A DNA stretch of 64,000 bases from Olivibacter jilunii (GTDB lineage Bacteria; Bacteroidota; Bacteroidia; Sphingobacteriales; Sphingobacteriaceae): contig NZ_LR027849.1 in NCBI RefSeq assembly GCF_900607235.1, positions 682,001-746,000 of the forward strand, read 5' to 3'. Both the position numbers and the translations under genes were made by a program. Each line of letters begins with the position of its first letter. Within the stretch, counting starts at the first letter, position 1. Shown piece by piece: positions 8,084 through 16,400 of this stretch. The notes under the pieces were generated by a model, which was not told where the DNA came from, ran no database searches, and saw nothing but the letters and a program-made list of their open reading frames with translations.

Positions 8084-8123
8084 TTAGCCAATGTGATATA
8101 GGTGGTCTGGGCAAGCCTAATGC
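8084..8123 (+). repeat. Dispersed 40-bp element, copy 1
   Basis: Begins TTAGCCAATGTGATA and ends AAGCCTAATGC. It matches the reverse complement of 19168-19206 at most positions, differing by small gaps and a few substitutions. Both copies adjoin the same simple repeat type, so tract and element belong to one compound repeat. Confidence 0.7.
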
Positions 8124-8198
8124 TTACTGCTTATAGCTTATTGCTTATTGCCTATCGCCTAAAGCCTTTAATAAAATATGTCCGGATTATTGTAACAT

Positions 8199-8232
8199 CC
8201 CTGCCTATCGTGAAGATTCTCGATAGGCAGGG
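8199..8232. repeat. Perfect 12-bp inverted repeat hairpin
   Basis: CCCTGCCTATCG and its exact reverse complement separated by 10 nt, about 40 nt beyond the stop of the minus-strand lipoprotein gene 8273-8725. No T run follows on the minus strand, so it is either a weak terminator or a REP-like palindrome. Confidence 0.5.
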
Positions 8233-8272
8233 GGGGAATATTAAACAATACGTTTAACTGATGGTATCCCGC

Positions 8273-8725
8273 TTAATACTTGTATTGTTGATTATACTGT
8301 GTACCGGAACCTGCAATTGTTTGCGAGTCTTCTTTGACTACTTTTCCATCAACTTCTGCTTTATAGCTGAATTTAATTGGAACCTCGTCGAAGTTTTGGC
8401 AGGAAATGACGACTGCGGCTTGAGCCAGTGGAATGTTTGACTCAATTACGTAAGTACGTTTGCTTGGAAAATCTTCTATTCTTACGGATGGTTCGTTGGT
8501 TCTAACCTGACCATCCACTTTCCAAAGAGTTGATTCTTGATAGTTTGTAGGTACACCGCCAAAAGAAAAACTTGCAGTTTCATCTTCGCCCAACCCTTCC
8601 GCCGTAACCGTGAATTTGTATTTATGGGTGTCAAAATCCTGCGGTTGTGGATCATCGTCGTCCGAGCAGGCGTTCATGGCCAATACACTGGCCGCTAAAA
8701 AACAGGATAGAAAAAATCGTTTCAT
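8273..8725 (-). CDS. Lipoprotein of unknown function
   Basis: 150 residues. Type II signal peptide with lipobox LAMNAC, then SDDDDPQPQD, a Bacteroidota lipoprotein export-type start. The mature part is beta-rich with a YKFTVTAEG start and an IPIKFSYKAEVDG-like strand, suggesting an Ig-like or beta-sandwich domain; that is inference. No enzymatic motif. Independent of the 6652-7029 lipoprotein in sequence. Confidence 0.7.
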   Translation of the reverse strand: MKRFFLSCFLAASVLAMNACSDDDDPQPQDFDTHKYKFTVTAEGLGEDETASFSFGGVPTNYQESTLWKVDGQVRTNEPSVRIEDFPSKRTYVIESNIPLAQAAVVISCQNFDEVPIKFSYKAEVDGKVVKEDSQTIAGSGTQYNQQYKY

Positions 8726-9034
8726 AAGTGTAATTAATATGTTTTAAACTTTTGTTCTTAATTATCGAGGGATATAACTTCTTTATAAAGGCCCGAAATA
8801 ATTTTCCCAAAGGTATACAGCTGAGAAAAGCTGAGCAATTCCGGTTTATGGGTGTTTTTTTCTACTGGTTTTCCGGTAGCGATCCACATCAGCAGTCTTT
8901 CACATTGAAGCGGAAATTTTTGAAAGGCGAGTATAAGGTCAACGAAATGTAATTCAATCCACTTATTATCAATGTTTCGTCATTTGCATCTCTATCAATA
9001 GGGATATCGGGAAAAGTCGATATATATTTGCTGC
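8726..9034. other. Intergenic region between divergent genes
   Basis: 309 nt between the lipoprotein (minus) and arsR-type gene (plus). A 66-codon open frame on the plus strand has no coding character. The right end carries the arsR promoter; no other element recognised. Confidence 0.4.
9023..9030 (+). promoter_or_regulatory. -7 promoter element of the ArsR-OYE unit
   Basis: TATATTTG, an exact TAnnTTTG, ends 4 nt before the ATG at 9035. Transcription would begin at or next to the start codon, implying a leaderless mRNA. No clear TTG -33 element is seen at the expected distance. Confidence 0.6.
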
Positions 9035-9337
9035 ATGGATCAATTGGCGATTTTCAAAGCACTCTCTAATAAGACCCGGTTGGATATCCTCCAATGGCTT
9101 AAAGACCCTGAGCGGCATTTTCCTCCACAGGAGCATGCCGACTTCATGGAAGTTGGGGTTTGTGTAGGAAAGATACAGGAGAAGTGCGGCATGACACAGT
9201 CCACGGTGTCAGAATACTTGGCCCTGTTATTAAAGGCCGGTCTACTGGAAGCAACAAGAATAGGACAGTGGACCTACTATAAACGTAATGAGAAGGCCTT
9301 TGAATTGTTAGGAGACTTTGTAAAATCGGCGCTATAA
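9035..9337 (+). CDS. ArsR-family winged-helix regulator
   Basis: 100 residues. It starts with FKALSNKTRLDIL, the classical ArsR N-terminal helix, and has a recognition helix in MTQSTVSEYLALL (about 57-69) and a wing near QWTYYKRN. Cysteines at about 46 and 54 (VCVGKIQEKC) sit where metal- or redox-sensing residues occur in the family. It lies 50 nt before an Old Yellow Enzyme gene on the same strand, so it probably controls that gene and itself in response to an electrophile or oxidant. Effector not determinable. Confidence 0.85.
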   Translation: MDQLAIFKALSNKTRLDILQWLKDPERHFPPQEHADFMEVGVCVGKIQEKCGMTQSTVSEYLALLLKAGLLEATRIGQWTYYKRNEKAFELLGDFVKSAL

Positions 9338-9387
9338 ATTAAAAGTAAAAAGCTTGCCTCCCGTAGGGAGGGTAAAAATTCAAAAGA

Positions 9388-10488
9388 ATGAGTACCACAA
9401 AATTGTTTGAGCCTTTTCAACTGAAGTCGTTGAATTTAAAGAATAGAATCGTTATGGCGCCTATGACACGGTCATTCTCGCCGAATGGTGTGCCCACAGA
9501 TGCAGTGGCTGCATATTATAGCAAGCGGGCTGCAAGTGATGTAGGGTTAATTTTATCAGAAGGTACGGTGATTGACCGCGTATCCTCTTCGAACGACCCA
9601 AATATCCCGCATTTCTATGGCGAATCGGCCTTGGCCGGCTGGCAGCAGGTGATTAAGAGTGTACAGGCAGCAAGAGGCAGCATGGGGCCGCAGATATGGC
9701 ACATGGGTATTATGGAAAATCACCATTCCGGTTGGGTTCCTGCAGCACCTTTTGAAGGGCCTTCAGATTTGGCAAGGCCGGGGTTTTCCAATGGGAGAGC
9801 CATGAGTGAAAAAGACATTGAAGACACCATACGAGCTTTTGGTAGCGCGGCAGCAGACGCAAAGCGTTTAGGCTTTGATTGTGTTGAGATACACGGGGCA
9901 CATGGTTATTTAATCGATCAATTTTTCTGGGAAGCCACCAATAACCGAACAGATATTTATGGGGGCAAAACCTTATCCGAACGTTCACGTTTTGCCATAG
10001 AAGTCATCAAAGAGGTTAGAAAACAGGTTGGGGAACATTTTACCATTATTTTACGCCTATCGCAATGGAAAGGGAGCGATTATAGCTATAAACATGCAAA
10101 AACACCTGCTGAGATGGAAGCATGGTTGCAGCCCTTAGCCGACGCAGGTGTTGATATTTTTCATTGTTCACAACGTCGTTTTTGGGAAGCAGAGTTTGAG
10201 GAATCTGACTTAAACTTTGCGGGTTGGGCGAAAAAGTTGACAGGAAAGGCTACCATTACGGTTGGGTCTGTTGGCTTGTCCGGTGAGTTTTTAGCCGCGT
10301 TTAGAGGTGAAAGTTCCAACCCTAGTTCGTTGGATGAGCTTATCCGCCGATTGGATAGGGGGGATTTCGATCTTGTGGCTGTAGGACGTGCACTTTTAGC
10401 GGATCCACTCTGGGTTACGAAAATACGAGATAATCGTTCGGATGAATTAAAGGGTTTTACCCGAGAAGCCCTGGTTGAGTTGATTTAA
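9388..10488 (+). CDS. Old Yellow Enzyme family NADH:flavin oxidoreductase
   Basis: 366 residues, a full-length FMN TIM barrel. It begins with the FMN-binding KNRIVMAPMTR, has the substrate-activating pair HGAHGYLIDQF (about 168-178), and the phosphate-binding end VGRALLADP. Such ene-reductases reduce activated C=C bonds, quinones or nitro-compounds. It forms an apparent two-gene unit with the ArsR regulator, suggesting inducible detoxification of electrophiles. A hairpin GCATTA-N8-TAATGC at 10549-10568 follows the gene but lacks a T run. Confidence 0.9.
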   Translation: MSTTKLFEPFQLKSLNLKNRIVMAPMTRSFSPNGVPTDAVAAYYSKRAASDVGLILSEGTVIDRVSSSNDPNIPHFYGESALAGWQQVIKSVQAARGSMGPQIWHMGIMENHHSGWVPAAPFEGPSDLARPGFSNGRAMSEKDIEDTIRAFGSAAADAKRLGFDCVEIHGAHGYLIDQFFWEATNNRTDIYGGKTLSERSRFAIEVIKEVRKQVGEHFTIILRLSQWKGSDYSYKHAKTPAEMEAWLQPLADAGVDIFHCSQRRFWEAEFEESDLNFAGWAKKLTGKATITVGSVGLSGEFLAAFRGESSNPSSLDELIRRLDRGDFDLVAVGRALLADPLWVTKIRDNRSDELKGFTREALVELI

Positions 10489-10927
10489 TTTAATCATGCT
10501 TTCTGATAAGAGACCTGCCGGTAGCGATTTTGTAATGACATCTGCGGTGCATTAGACATTGTTAATGCCGACGGGTCCTTCTATTTATAAACCTCGCCGT
10601 ATCTCAGGCAACACCCAAAATTTCTCAAAAAGGGAGCAAAAGATTCAAATATTATATTGAACTAACAAAAGTGTTGCCATAAATGCAATAATTTTCCGTC
10701 CTTTACAATAACATTATGCCACGGGAAGAAAGTTCTTTGTGGTTGAGAAGAGATAGATGAAAGGCCAGCTTTCATGAATACCTTATAAAATAAACGTGGA
10801 TGGCTAATCGCTTTTATGTGCTAAAAGGCATTATACGTAAAAGCGTTGCTCGCTTGTTCTATTTTGTATGTCAGATTCACGATGGATAGGCTAATTATCA
10901 AAGTTTATATAATCAGAATAAAACCAC
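10489..10927. other. Intergenic region before cysE
   Basis: 439 nt with no convincing gene. It contains the hairpin noted after the OYE gene (10549-10568) and a longer imperfect stem near 10810-10850 (CGCTTTTA pairing with TAAAAGCG) upstream of cysE. The latter may be a leader structure. No known riboswitch was recognised. Confidence 0.4.
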
Positions 10928-11764
10928 ATGAGCGAAGATTTTCTTCAACACATTTATGAGAAACAGCATCGGGTAGAAGTAGTTCCCTCCAATAAAGTAA
11001 TAGCGGAATGGGCCTTTAATTTATTGGATTTAATTTATCCGGAACGACTTACTTCTCCTAAGCAGAGTTTAACGGGGATACGGGAACGTTTTTTAAGTTT
11101 GCAAAGCGATTTGGTGAAACTTTTGGACGCAACAAAAGCTTGCAAAGACTGTAATAATCAAGCGGTAGCAGCAATTTTTTTTGAGCGCGTTCCTGACTTG
11201 TATCGTGTAATGAATACCGATGTGGAAGCTATTTTAAATGGTGATCCGGCTTCGCGGAGTAAGTTTGAAATTATTCGTACCTATCCGGGGTTTTTGGCAA
11301 TTTCTCTCTATCGTATTGCTCACGCTTTGTTCAAATTGGAGGTGCCATTAATACCTCGGATATTAACAGAGCATGCACATTCGCTTACGGGGATCGATAT
11401 TCATCCGGGTGCGGAAATCGGCGAGTATTTATATATCGACCATGGTACAGGGATCGTAATTGGAGAAACTACGGTTATCGGTAATCATGTTAAACTTTAC
11501 CAGGGGGTAACTTTGGGCGCGTTAAGCGTGGAAAAGTTTATGGCTAATACGAAACGACATCCGACCATTGAAGATTATGTAATAATTTATGCAGGAGCTA
11601 CGATTCTGGGAGGAGATACGGTGGTAGGAACACACTCGACAATCGGCGGTAATGTTTGGCTTACGAAAAGTGTTCCTGCGGGATCTACGGTGTATCATCA
11701 ATCGACTATCAAGGTAGTGGAAGCGGGTATAGGAAGTACCATCGTTGACCCTGGAAAGAAATAG
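10928..11764 (+). CDS. cysE: Serine O-acetyltransferase
   Basis: 278 residues. Helical N-terminal half, then left-handed beta-helix hexapeptide repeats (IDIHPGAEIGEY, DHGTGIVIGET, GVTLGALS, ILGGDTVVG, VPAGSTV). The His in DHGTG and in the RHPTI segment match catalytic positions of CysE/EpsC. It makes O-acetylserine from serine and acetyl-CoA, the first step of cysteine synthesis. The next gene, 44 nt downstream, is cysteine synthase, giving a complete two-step operon. Confidence 0.93.
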   Translation: MSEDFLQHIYEKQHRVEVVPSNKVIAEWAFNLLDLIYPERLTSPKQSLTGIRERFLSLQSDLVKLLDATKACKDCNNQAVAAIFFERVPDLYRVMNTDVEAILNGDPASRSKFEIIRTYPGFLAISLYRIAHALFKLEVPLIPRILTEHAHSLTGIDIHPGAEIGEYLYIDHGTGIVIGETTVIGNHVKLYQGVTLGALSVEKFMANTKRHPTIEDYVIIYAGATILGGDTVVGTHSTIGGNVWLTKSVPAGSTVYHQSTIKVVEAGIGSTIVDPGKK

Positions 11765-11808
11765 GTATTTAAATCAAACAATGGGGTTAAGAGCATTAGT
11801 TTATTGAA

Positions 11809-12678
11809 ATGGACATTATAGAAAGTATAGGTAATACACCGCTGGTTGAAATCAAGCGTTTAAATAAAAATCCAAAGGTAAAGTTATTCGCTAAGTTAGA
11901 GGGGAATAATCCGGGTGGAAGCGTGAAAGACAGAGCTGCCTTGAATATGATTCGCAGTGCGATGGAACGAGGTGAAATTAAAGCAGGTACCCGTCTTATT
12001 GAGGCTACTAGCGGAAATACAGGTATTGCTCTTGCCATGATTGCGGCGATCTATGGACTGGAAATTGAACTGGTCATGCCGTCTAATTCTACGAGAGAGC
12101 GTGCACTTACGATGGAAGCATATGGGGCAAAAGTTACTTTACTTGAATCAATAGAGGTTTGCCGGGATTATGCCGAGGAAAAAGCAGCAAATGAGAATTT
12201 TTTTATCCTAAATCAATTTGCTAATCCCGATAACTATATGGCCCATTATAAAACTACAGGACCGGAGATCTGGAACGACACGGCAGGAGCCATTACCCAT
12301 TTTGTAAGTTCAATGGGTACTACGGGTAGTATCATGGGCAATTCTATGTATCTGAAAGAGAAAAGTAAGGATATACAGATTGTAGGTTGTCAACCTACTG
12401 AAGAATCGTCTATACCGGGCATAAGGCGTTGGCCGGTGGAATACTTACCGAAAATATTCGACCCTTCGCGGGTAGACCGAATTATTGACGTGTCTCAGCA
12501 GGATGCTACACTTCGTGCAAGACAAATGGCCAAAGGGGAAGGCATTTTTGTAGGAATGAGTTCCGGTGGTGCGCTGCAGGCAGCACTTCAGGTGGCGGAT
12601 GAGCTAGAACATGGGGTTGTTGTCTTTATAGCTTGTGATCGGGGTGACCGTTATTTGAGCAGCGATTTGTTTGGGTAG
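11809..12678 (+). CDS. cysM: Cysteine synthase (O-acetylserine sulfhydrylase, CysM type)
   Basis: 289 residues, a fold-type II PLP enzyme. The PLP lysine lies in NPGGSVKDRA (about residue 41); SGNTGIA binds the substrate carboxylate and GTTGSIMG the phosphate. KLEGNNPGGSVKDR-type wording favours CysM over CysK. It condenses O-acetylserine with sulfide (or thiosulfate) to give cysteine. It is co-directional with cysE at a 44-nt gap, so the two are almost certainly co-transcribed. Confidence 0.93.
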   Translation: MDIIESIGNTPLVEIKRLNKNPKVKLFAKLEGNNPGGSVKDRAALNMIRSAMERGEIKAGTRLIEATSGNTGIALAMIAAIYGLEIELVMPSNSTRERALTMEAYGAKVTLLESIEVCRDYAEEKAANENFFILNQFANPDNYMAHYKTTGPEIWNDTAGAITHFVSSMGTTGSIMGNSMYLKEKSKDIQIVGCQPTEESSIPGIRRWPVEYLPKIFDPSRVDRIIDVSQQDATLRARQMAKGEGIFVGMSSGGALQAALQVADELEHGVVVFIACDRGDRYLSSDLFG

Positions 12679-12771
12679 GGAGAGGGTATGACCTCCATTA
12701 AATGAAAATAAAATTGTAAATGCGATTTTATTTTTGTTAACTTTATATAACCAATTAGAAAGGAGGTTATT

Positions 12772-13218
12772 ATGAACCTAATCCACAGAATCGAACATTG
12801 GGGTGATGCACATCACCCTCGCTGGATGGATGCTGTTAGAATTGTATTGGGTGTTGTTATTTTTGCTAAGGGTGTAAGCTTTATAGCTGATACGGATTCG
12901 GTAGCGCGTTTACTGGAAAATACCCATTTCCAATTATCCATTTGGTCGGCTGTGCATTATATTGCTTTTGCGCATTTGGTTGGCGGGATTTTTATCGCGC
13001 TGGGATTAGTAACGCGAGTGGCCATTGCCTTTCAGCTGCCAATTTTATTCGGTGCAGTGTTTTTTGTAAACATTACCAACGGTTTTAGTTTCTTAAACTC
13101 AGAATTCTGGTTCTCGCTAGTGGTTTTGCTATTATTAATCGTTTTCTTCATTGTCGGTTCAGGACGGTATTCGCTTGATCATGAAATGAGAAGGCCAGGT
13201 AATAAAAGATGGTTTTAG
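12772..13218 (+). CDS. DoxX family membrane protein
   Basis: 148 residues with four predicted membrane helices (about 20-40, 58-80, 84-104, 114-132). It fits the DoxX/DoxD-like family, whose members are often linked to redox or thiol stress. GAGG-type ribosome site AAAGGAGG precedes the ATG, unusually strong for this phylum. It follows the cysteine operon by about 90 nt, but a functional link is only suggested by position. An intrinsic terminator-like stem lies about 110 nt after the stop. Confidence 0.8.
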   Translation: MNLIHRIEHWGDAHHPRWMDAVRIVLGVVIFAKGVSFIADTDSVARLLENTHFQLSIWSAVHYIAFAHLVGGIFIALGLVTRVAIAFQLPILFGAVFFVNITNGFSFLNSEFWFSLVVLLLLIVFFIVGSGRYSLDHEMRRPGNKRWF

Positions 13219-13224
13219 AAAATT

Positions 13225-13238
13225 ACCTGAAAACAGGT
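13225..13238. promoter_or_regulatory. Palindromic activator-like box ACCTGAAAACAGGT
   Basis: ACCTG-AAAA-CAGGT, with extra pairing outside (AATT..GTATT). It ends 24 nt before the TAGCTTTG element at 13263, the same distance as the related box at 24449-24462. The centre would lie near -43 from the transcription start, the position of a class II activator. Confidence 0.6.
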
Positions 13239-13262
13239 ATTTCGAGACCGAACAGCTTCTTT

Positions 13263-13353
13263 TAGCTTTGCTGTATAAACAAAGCTGTCTACATGTATTA
13301 TATCAAATTTCATAACATTGATTAAGCTACCTTCTTAAGGAGGTAGTTTTTTT
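13263..13353 (+). ncRNA. Candidate small RNA with own promoter and terminator
   Basis: TAGCTTTG (13263-13270) acts as -7 element; the transcript would start near 13276 and end at the terminator at 13327-13353, giving about 75-80 nt. An alternating inverted repeat AGCTTTG/CAAAGCT follows the promoter. A tiny frame (MYYIKFHNID) lies inside, probably chance. It could also be a leader for the macroglobulin gene at 13453, with the stem as an attenuator. Confidence 0.45.
13327..13353 (+). terminator. Intrinsic terminator
   Basis: CTACCT and AGGTAG arms extended by CTTAAG in the centre, followed by seven T. It ends the candidate small RNA and could also stop read-through from doxX. Confidence 0.75.
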
Positions 13354-13452
13354 ATTGTCTGTATTTAAATGGCTATCAAAAACCTTATATGTATCTTCCG
13401 GAACTGTTACTAATATCCGATCAGACGCATTATGGTTTTCACAATTTGCTCT

Positions 13453-16400
13453 ATGAAGAAAAAATACCTATTCATTTATTTTCTTTTCCTCTTGGTTGCC
13501 TGCGCAAAAAAAAACGGAAAAGATTTCAATTCTGACTTTTCATTATATAAAGATTATATCACCGAATTTACGTCAGGCATTATATCGGCGAAGTCAACGA
13601 TTCGTATCGTGCTCAATTTCAACAGAAAGGAATGGATGCCGAATCAGGAATTGGAATCCAATCTCTTTGAGATTACACCAAAGGTTGAAGGGAAGGTTAT
13701 TGCTTTATCGCAAAATACGCTGATGTTTAAACCGAGTAAACGATTAAAGCAGGATACGGAATATCAAATTTCATTTAAGTTGAAGGAGTTGATTGATGTG
13801 CCTAAAGAACTGAAAGAGTTCAATTTCACAATAAAAACGATTAAGCAAGATTTTGTGGTGCTTAGCAGAGAATTGCAATCCTACAGTTCGGAATATCAAT
13901 TTCAACATGCCGTTTTGCGGACAAGCGATGAGATGGACGTACAATCAGCGGCAAAATTGATATATGCCAAACAAGGAACGGGCAAGTTGCCTATTCGCTT
14001 TGATCAGATCAAGTCGGGGACTGAATTCCGCTTTATCGTAGATAGCATCAAAAGACCGGAAAAGGATGGATCGATTCAGTTAATGTGGGACGGAAGCGAC
14101 TTGGATATCGATCAAAAAGGGGAGGAAGAAATAGAAATAGCCGCAAAAGGCCATTTTAAGGTGATGAAGGCTACAGTGGCTGAGGAGAATAATCAACTGC
14201 TTTTGATTAATTTTTCAGATCCACTCAAAAAAAGTCAAGACTTTGAAGGCTTGGTGACGATTGACTCAGCAAAAAGTTTGACGTATACTGTAGACGGGAA
14301 TGTGCTCAAAGTGTTTTTGAGCGAGCCCCTTAAAGGGGAGCGACTCTTAGAGGTTTTCCAGGGCGTGGAAAGTGCACAAGGGACGAAGCTTAAAAAGGGT
14401 TATACAAAAAAAGTATACTTTGAACAAACAAAACCCGGTGTGCGACTGCTTAAAAATGGGACCTTACTTCCAAGCTCGAATAACCTAAAGTTGAATTTTG
14501 AAGCGGCTAACCTAAAGGCTGTAGATGTAAAAATTTACAAGATTTATCAAGATAATATTTTGCAGTTTTTGCAGGATAATGATCTAAATGGCAGTTACAA
14601 TCTGCGAAAAGTTGCTTTGCCTATTGCGAAGAAGAAAATTGAACTGACGCAAAACCGATTATATAACAATGGGAAGTGGAATGTTTTTGCCTTAGATCTC
14701 GCTTCACTGATTAAGCCGGATCCAGGTGCGATTTATCATGTCGAATTTAGCTATAAAAAAGCCTACTCTATTTATCCATGTAGTAGCCAACCGGAAGAAA
14801 ACCGAGAGGAGCCGGAAGAACAAAGCTTGGAAGACGAGCAAGCGTCTTTTAGAAGCAATGAGTCTGAAGACTATCCTTACTACGACGACTATAATTGGCA
14901 AGAGAGAGAAGATCCATGTGCTAATTCATATTATTATTACGACAACAAAGTGTCAACCAACGTCTTGGCTACCGACTTGGGTGTGATTGCTAAAATGGGT
15001 AAAAACGGCTCTTATTTTTTTGCCGTGAATAACATTGTAACAACCGAAGTGGTACCGGGAGCACATATCGAACTTTATGACTATCAACAACAGAAAGTTG
15101 CTGAGGCTACTACGAACGACGAAGGAATAGCGCACTTAGACCATACAAAAAGAGGATATTTTGTTATCGTAAAGAAAGATAATAGTAGTACCTATGTAAA
15201 ACTTGAAGAAGGGCTTTCTTTATCATTAAGCAATTTCGATGTCGCCGGTAACGAGCTTGAGAAAGGTTTGAAGGGGTACATTTATGGAGAACGGGGTGTT
15301 TGGCGTCCCGGAGATACTTTGTTTCTTTCGTTTATGTTAAATGATCAGGCTAATAAGCTACCGGCAAATCATCCTATAAAGCTGCGGCTAACCGATCCTA
15401 ACGGAAAGTTGTTTACCCAGCTAGTACAACGATACAATGAGCGTAATTTATACCGATTTGTTATTGCTACAAAAGATGAAGCTCCTACAGGAAATTGGGA
15501 AGCTGTTGTGAGTGTTGGTGGTGCCCGGTTTTATAAAAGTATCAAAATAGAAACCATTAAACCCAACCGTTTAAAGATAAAGAACAACCTGGCCGGTCGG
15601 GTGCTACAAGCAAATAGTGCAACAACTGATGAAATTTCGGTAATCTGGTTGCATGGAGCTGTGGCTAAGAATCTGAAAGCAGAAATGCAAGCCAAGTTTT
15701 ATCAAATGAAAACTACATTTAAAGGCTTGGCTAACTATGTTTTTGATGATCCGGCACGCAGCTTTAGCACCGAAGAGGTGAACGTGTTCTCCGGAAATGT
15801 TGATGAAAACGGAAAAGCAACGATTGGTATCAAACCGCAGTTACATGGGCAAGCGCCCGGTATGTTGAAGGCTTCCTTCATTACAAAGGTATATGAAAAT
15901 GGTGGCGATTTTAGCACGGATGTAGCAACAGCTACTTATTCGCCTTATCAAACCTATGTGGGTTTAAAATCGCCCGAACCGAATAAATACGGTATGTTGG
16001 AAACAGGTAAAAGCAATCGATTTGATATTGTAACGGTTGATGAAAAGGGAAGACCGAAGGCAGTAGCCAACTTGGAAGTGAAAATATATAAAGTGGATTG
16101 GCGATGGTGGTGGGATGCTTCGAACGATAACCTATCAAGCTATAGTGCTTCTTCCAGCAAAACACCTTTTAAAAGTTATCGTATCAGCGCCGGTACGAGT
16201 GGTAAAACGAGCGTGCAGTTTGTTGTGAACGATGAGGACTGGGGTAGATATTTTATACGTGTAACCGACTTGGACGGGGGGCACGCAAGCGGTGAGACGG
16301 TATTGATCGACTGGCCTTACTGGTCGGCTAAGACTAAAAATACCGATGGGACAAATGCAAATATGTTGGTGTTTTCTACCGATAAGCCAAAATACAATGT

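Noticed and set aside
8752-8952. 66-codon plus-strand open frame upstream of the ArsR gene
   Set aside because: No ribosome site or recognisable family, skewed composition, and it fills a promoter-bearing gap.
10489-10927. SAM or other sulfur-related riboswitch before cysE-cysM
   Set aside because: Only generic stems are visible; none of the conserved cores I know could be matched by eye.
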